In this document: piece by piece, positions 51,744-55,552 of the stretch
How positions within the stretch are numbered: the stretch's first letter is position 1
Layout of the letters: each line of letters opens with the position of its first letter
Assembly: GCA_005881895.1 (NCBI GenBank)
Contig: VBCG01000148.1
Location: forward strand, 1 to 55,552
Reading direction: 5' to 3'
Source: Betaproteobacteria bacterium
Lineage (GTDB): Bacteria > Pseudomonadota > Gammaproteobacteria > Burkholderiales > Casimicrobiaceae
Length of the DNA stretch: 55,552 nt
Position numbers and translations under genes: made by a program
The notes under the pieces: generated by a model
The model's input: only the letters and a program-made list of their open reading frames with translations
Database searches by the model: none
What the model was told of the DNA's origin: nothing

Positions 51744-54700
51744 ATGAACATTTCACAACCGTTCATCGACCGCCCCGTTGCGACGACGCTGCTGACGCTT
51801 GGCGTCGCGCTCGCCGGGGCGATCGCGTTCCGTTTGCTTCCGGTCGCGCCGCTGCCGCAAGTCGACTTTCCGACCATTTCCGTGCAAGCGAGCTTGCCGG
51901 GCGCAAGTCCCGAAACGATGGCCGCCACTGTCGCAACGCCGCTCGAGCGCGCATTGGGCCGCATCGCCGGCGTCACCGAGATAACGTCGTCGTCATCGCT
52001 GGGGTCCACCCGCATCACGCTGCAGTTCGACTTGAATCGCGACATCGACGGCGCGGCGCGCGATGTGCAGGCGGCGATCAACGCGGCGCGCAGTTTGCTG
52101 CCGTCGGGGCTTCCGAATAATCCGACGTATCGGAAGGTGAATCCCGCCGACGCGCCGATCATGATCGTCGCGCTCACGTCCGACACGATGACGCGCGGGC
52201 AAATCTACGACGCGGCCTCGACGGTGCTCGCGCAGAAACTGTCGCAGATCGAGGGCGTCGGACAGGTCAACGTCGGGGGCAGTTCGCTGCCCGCGGTGCG
52301 GGTCGAATTGAATCCCGCCGCTTTGAACAAGTACGGCATCAGCACCGCGCAGGTCCGCACGACGATCCAGGCGACGAACGCGAACCGGCCGAAGGGCGCG
52401 CTCGAAGACGACGCGAGCCATTGGCAGATCGGAGCGAACGACCAAGCGAAAACGGCGGCCGAATACAGGCCGCTGATCATCGCCTATCGCGACAACGCCG
52501 CCGTGCGTTTGGGCGACGTTGCAGACGTCGTCGATTCGGTGCAGGACTTACGCAACGATGGCTCAGCCGACGGCAAGGCTGCGGTGATGTTGATTCTGAA
52601 CAAGCAGCCCGGCGCCAACATCATCGAGACGATCGAGCGCGTCAAAGAGGTGCTGCCGCAGATGCGCGCGTCGATACCTGCGGCGATCGACATGAAGGTG
52701 ATGATGGATCGCACGCCGGGCATTCGCGCCTCGCTCCGCGAGGTCGAGCGAACGCTCGTCATCGCGGTCGCGCTGGTGATCCTCGTCGTATTCCTGTTTC
52801 TGCGCAACGTCCGCGCAGCGCTGATTCCAAGCGTGGCGGTGCCGGTGTCGCTGATTGGCACGTTCGGCGTCATGTATCTCGCCGGATTCAGTCTCAACAA
52901 CCTGTCACTGATGGCGCTCACGGTCGCCACCGGGTTCGTCGTCGACGACGCGATTGTCGTGCTCGAGAACGTTTCACGCCACATCGAACAGGGGATGGCG
53001 CCGCGCGAGGCGGCGCTGATCGGGGCACGCGAAGTCGGTTTCACCGTCGTGTCGATGAGCCTCTCGCTGATCGCGGTGTTCATTCCGATCCTGTTGATGG
53101 GCGGCATCGTCGGGCGGCTGTTTCGCGAGTTCGCGATCTCGCTCTCCGCGGCGATTCTCGTGTCGCTTGCGGTGTCGCTGACGACGACGCCGATGATGTG
53201 CTCGCGCCTGCTCAAGCCCGCGACTGCGTATGGGCGAAGCCGCTTTGCCGTGTTGTCGGAGCGCGTCATCGACTCGGTTCGCAACGGCTACGGTCGATCG
53301 CTCGCGTGGGTGCTCGACCACGGCGTACTGACGATGCTCGTGCTCGCAGCAACGATCGCGCTCAACATTTATCTCTACGTCGTGATACCGAAGGGCTTCT
53401 TTCCACAACAGGACACCGGCCGCCTCATCGGCAACATCCAGGCCGATCAGGGCATCTCGTTTCAGGCGATGCGCCAGAAGCTCGCCGATTTCGTCACCAT
53501 CGTGCGCGCCGATCCTGCGGTCGAGAGCGTCGTCGCGTTCACCGGCGGCGGACAGCGCAACAGCGGCTCGATGTTCGTCGGACTGAAGCCGCTTTCCGAG
53601 CGGCGCGAATCCATCGATGTCGTCATGGCGCGCTTGCGCGGCAAGCTTGCGCAGGAGCCCGGCGCGAACCTGTTCCTGCAACCGGTGCAGGACATCCGCA
53701 TTGGCGGCAGACAGGCCAATGCGCAGTATCAGTTCACGCTGCAAGCCGACGACCTCGCCGAACTGCGCGCGTGGGAGCCGCGAATCCGCAGCGAGATGTC
53801 GGCGCTGCCGGAGCTCGTCGACGTCAATACCGATCAGCAGGACAAGGGAATGCAGACCACGCTCTCTGTCGATCGCGATGCCGCGGCGCGCCTGGGTGTC
53901 AACATGCAGACGATCGATTCGACGTTGAACGACGTGTTTGGGCAGCGCCAGGTGTCGACGATCTACAATCCGCTGAACCAGTATCACGTCGTAATGGAGG
54001 CGGCGCCCCAGTACTGGCAAAGCCCCGAATCGTTGCGCGACATTTACGTCACGGCGGGTCCGCCCACGGTCGGATCCGGCGCGAATTCCGCAACGGGTGC
54101 CGTGACCGGCAACACGGCTGCGACGGGAGCGAACATCACGAGCAGTGCGCCGAATGCAACCACGACCGGCGCCAATTCCACTACGGGGACAACTGGGACG
54201 AACACAACAGCGGCGGGAACGCCGAATGCAACGAGCGGCGCGCAAATTCCGCTGTCGACATTCGCGAGGTACGGACCGACGAACACACCGCTCGCCGTCA
54301 ACCATCAGGGGCAATTCGCGGCGTCGACGATCTCGTTCAATCTGCCGCCCGACGTGTCGCTGTCCGATGCGACGCGCGTGGTCTACGCGATGATGGCCCA
54401 GCTCGGCGTTCCAGCGAGTGTCCATGGCACGTTCCAAGGGACGGCGCGTGCGTTTCAAGCATCGCTGTCGAGTCAGCCGTGGCTGATCCTCACGGCGCTG
54501 CTCACCGTCTACATCGTGCTCGGCGTGCTCTACGAAAGCTACGTCCATCCGCTGACGATCCTGTCGACGCTGCCGTCAGCCGGCGTGGGCGCTTTGCTTG
54601 CGCTCCTCGCGTTTCACACGGAGTTCAGCCTGATGGCGTTCATCGGCGTGATTTTGCTGATCGGCATCGTCAAGAAGAACGCGATCATGATGATCGACTA

Positions 54701-55031
54701 TGCATTGGATGTTGAGCGCAGGCTAGGCCTCACGCCACGCGATGCGATCTTCGATGCGTGCCTGCGGCGCTTTCGTCCGATCATCATGACGACGCTCGCC
54801 GCGATGCTCGGCGCGTTGCCGCTTGCGCTCGGGACTGGCGACGGCGCTGAGCTTCGTCGTCCACTCGGCATCTCGATCGTCGGCGGTCTTTTGTTGAGCC
54901 AATTGTTGACGCTTTACACGACGCCGGTGGTGTATCTGTATCTCGATCGATTCCGACTGTGGTGCTTGCGCCGGTTTCGGCGGGCTGCATCGCCTGCGGC
55001 AGGCCAACTTCCCGCTGTGCAGCAGGTCTGA
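51744..55031 (+). CDS. mdtC: RND multidrug efflux permease (MdtC-like) with a 59-residue low-complexity insertion
   Basis: A 1095-residue RND pump. The N-terminus [43 protein letters not shown] and the relay motifs [21 protein letters not shown] and [22 protein letters not shown] are intact. Compared with MdtB ([16 protein letters not shown]), an insertion splits VTA and [12 protein letters not shown]. Residues ~772-830 (bases 54057-54233) are almost only Gly, Ala, Thr, Asn and Ser, with short repeats such as ATGAN and TTGTN. By alignment with AcrB this lies at a periplasmic hairpin near the docking/porter boundary. The insertion explains the unusual length (typical is ~1030). Confidence 0.93.
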   Translation: MNISQPFIDRPVATTLLTLGVALAGAIAFRLLPVAPLPQVDFPTISVQASLPGASPETMAATVATPLERALGRIAGVTEITSSSSLGSTRITLQFDLNRDIDGAARDVQAAINAARSLLPSGLPNNPTYRKVNPADAPIMIVALTSDTMTRGQIYDAASTVLAQKLSQIEGVGQVNVGGSSLPAVRVELNPAALNKYGISTAQVRTTIQATNANRPKGALEDDASHWQIGANDQAKTAAEYRPLIIAYRDNAAVRLGDVADVVDSVQDLRNDGSADGKAAVMLILNKQPGANIIETIERVKEVLPQMRASIPAAIDMKVMMDRTPGIRASLREVERTLVIAVALVILVVFLFLRNVRAALIPSVAVPVSLIGTFGVMYLAGFSLNNLSLMALTVATGFVVDDAIVVLENVSRHIEQGMAPREAALIGAREVGFTVVSMSLSLIAVFIPILLMGGIVGRLFREFAISLSAAILVSLAVSLTTTPMMCSRLLKPATAYGRSRFAVLSERVIDSVRNGYGRSLAWVLDHGVLTMLVLAATIALNIYLYVVIPKGFFPQQDTGRLIGNIQADQGISFQAMRQKLADFVTIVRADPAVESVVAFTGGGQRNSGSMFVGLKPLSERRESIDVVMARLRGKLAQEPGANLFLQPVQDIRIGGRQANAQYQFTLQADDLAELRAWEPRIRSEMSALPELVDVNTDQQDKGMQTTLSVDRDAAARLGVNMQTIDSTLNDVFGQRQVSTIYNPLNQYHVVMEAAPQYWQSPESLRDIYVTAGPPTVGSGANSATGAVTGNTAATGANITSSAPNATTTGANSTTGTTGTNTTAAGTPNATSGAQIPLSTFARYGPTNTPLAVNHQGQFAASTISFNLPPDVSLSDATRVVYAMMAQLGVPASVHGTFQGTARAFQASLSSQPWLILTALLTVYIVLGVLYESYVHPLTILSTLPSAGVGALLALLAFHTEFSLMAFIGVILLIGIVKKNAIMMIDYALDVERRLGLTPRDAIFDACLRRFRPIIMTTLAAMLGALPLALGTGDGAELRRPLGISIVGGLLLSQLLTLYTTPVVYLYLDRFRLWCLRRFRRAASPAAGQLPAVQQV

Positions 55032-55033
55032 TC

Positions 55034-55552
55034 ATGATACGAGTGCGACAGACGCCATTATTCACCGCCGCCGCGACGGCAATGGCTTTGCTCGCGATCG
55101 CCGGTTGTACGGTCGGACCCGATTACGTTCGGCCCACTGCCGAGGCCCCCGCTGCGTACAAGGAAATGCCGCCCGCAAAGCCGGCCCAGCCCGCCGACGC
55201 GTCGTTGCGCGGGCATTGGTGGGAGGTTTACGGCGATTCCAAGCTGAACGAGCTCGAGGAAGGCGTCGCCGCTGCGAATCAAACGCTACGCGCGGCCGAA
55301 GCGAATTATCGTCAAGCGCAGGCCGCCGTGCAGGCGGCGCGTGCAGGGCTGTATCCGACAATTGGCGCAAACGTCAGCGCAGATCGCGCGCGTGCGGTCG
55401 GAAGGACCCAATCGCTTTACACGCTGGGACTCCCTGTCGATTGGGAAGTCGATTTGTGGGGAAAAATCCGGCGGTCCGTCGAAGCGAGCGAGGAAAGCGC
55501 GCAGGCGTCCGCGGCGGATCTCGAGGCGTCGCGCTTAAGCTTGCAGGCTCAG
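55034..55552 (+). CDS. RND efflux outer membrane channel lipoprotein (NodT/OprM family), 3' end cut off
   Basis: The first 173 residues of an outer-membrane factor; the gene continues beyond the window. A lipoprotein signal (LFTAAATAMALLAIAGC) with Cys lipidation site is followed by TVGPDYVRPTAEAPAAYKE, the hallmark VGPDY(V/K)RP of the NodT family, then WWEVYGDSKLNELEEGVAAANQTLRAAEANYRQAQAAVQAARAGLYPTIGANVSADRAR and LPVDWEVDLWGKIRRSVEASEESAQASAADLEASRLSL, the start of the alpha-barrel repeat. It begins two bases after the mdtC stop and completes the tripartite pump. Confidence 0.93.
   Translation, partial: MIRVRQTPLFTAAATAMALLAIAGCTVGPDYVRPTAEAPAAYKEMPPAKPAQPADASLRGHWWEVYGDSKLNELEEGVAAANQTLRAAEANYRQAQAAVQAARAGLYPTIGANVSADRARAVGRTQSLYTLGLPVDWEVDLWGKIRRSVEASEESAQASAADLEASRLSLQAQ

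Noticed and set aside
50054..52186. 710-residue minus-strand frame across the mdtB/mdtC junction
   Set aside because: Antisense to two well-conserved pump genes; composition is shadow-like with no domain. The same reasoning removes the frames at 52974-54548 (minus) and 52421-54715 (plus).

Overview
GC-rich chromosomal DNA, almost certainly from a betaproteobacterium (Burkholderiales / Nitrosomonadales type). The evidence is gene content: a PilGHIJ-ChpA twitching chemosensory operon, two BPSS1780-family membrane proteins, a FruK-like ThrB homoserine kinase beside a DUF2782 protein and polA, the yqgE-ruvX-pyrR-pyrB-pyrC' pyrimidine operon with a catalytically dead dihydroorotase, and an mdtABC-type RND operon. 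About 44 genes can be supported. No rRNA, tRNA, CRISPR array or prophage was found.

Layout. 1-1077: 3' end of tatD and an exported ankyrin-repeat protein. 1077-2829: an IS110-family insertion bounded by 19-bp inverted repeats and a TA duplication, placed exactly in the ankyrin stop codon. 2953-7049: YqeB-like molybdenum-hydroxylase accessory protein, Ppx/GppA phosphatase (minus), long-form threonine deaminase. 7305-16776: pilG-pilH-pilI-pilJ-chpA. 16833-20255: M20 peptidase, RidA homologue, a decayed amine-oxidase pseudogene and a lipoprotein. 20479-24806: EF-G paralogue, DUF3617 protein, BON protein, MetE-like enzyme. 24829-25558: vapBC. 25574-30874: PhoD phosphatase (minus), then yqgE-ruvX-pyrR-pyrB-pyrC'. 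30935-36411: dienelactone hydrolase; minus-strand argA-yggX-AhpD-like peroxidase; UvrD/Rep helicase. 36476-39673 (minus): BPSS1780 protein, thrB, DUF2782, LOG-family protein, divergent from polA. 42418-46891: ceramidase-like and second BPSS1780 membrane proteins, pirin, DedA-rhodanese fusion, acetyltransferase-like protein. 47272-end: RND adaptor, two RND pumps, and the 5' part of the outer-membrane channel gene.

The most distinctive layer is intergenic repeats. At least five kinds are present: (i) an ~85-bp GC-rich element at 5363 (tandem pair), 23029, 29496, 43186 and 46089; (ii) REP-like hairpins with the core TAGGGTCAGACTC at 10875 and 36409; (iii) a 140-bp MITE-like element with perfect 20-bp inverted ends at 20258; (iv) a short ATCCTTAGC...GCTCAGGAT palindrome at 48585; (v) the inverted ends around the IS110 element. 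Several copies sit inside operons or touch start or stop codons.

No clearly new defence or biosynthetic system was found. The best leads are the IS110 element with its possible bridge-RNA region, the 59-residue low-complexity insertion in the second RND pump, the repeat-derived 5' end of the ceramidase-like gene, and the dead dihydroorotase partner of PyrB.
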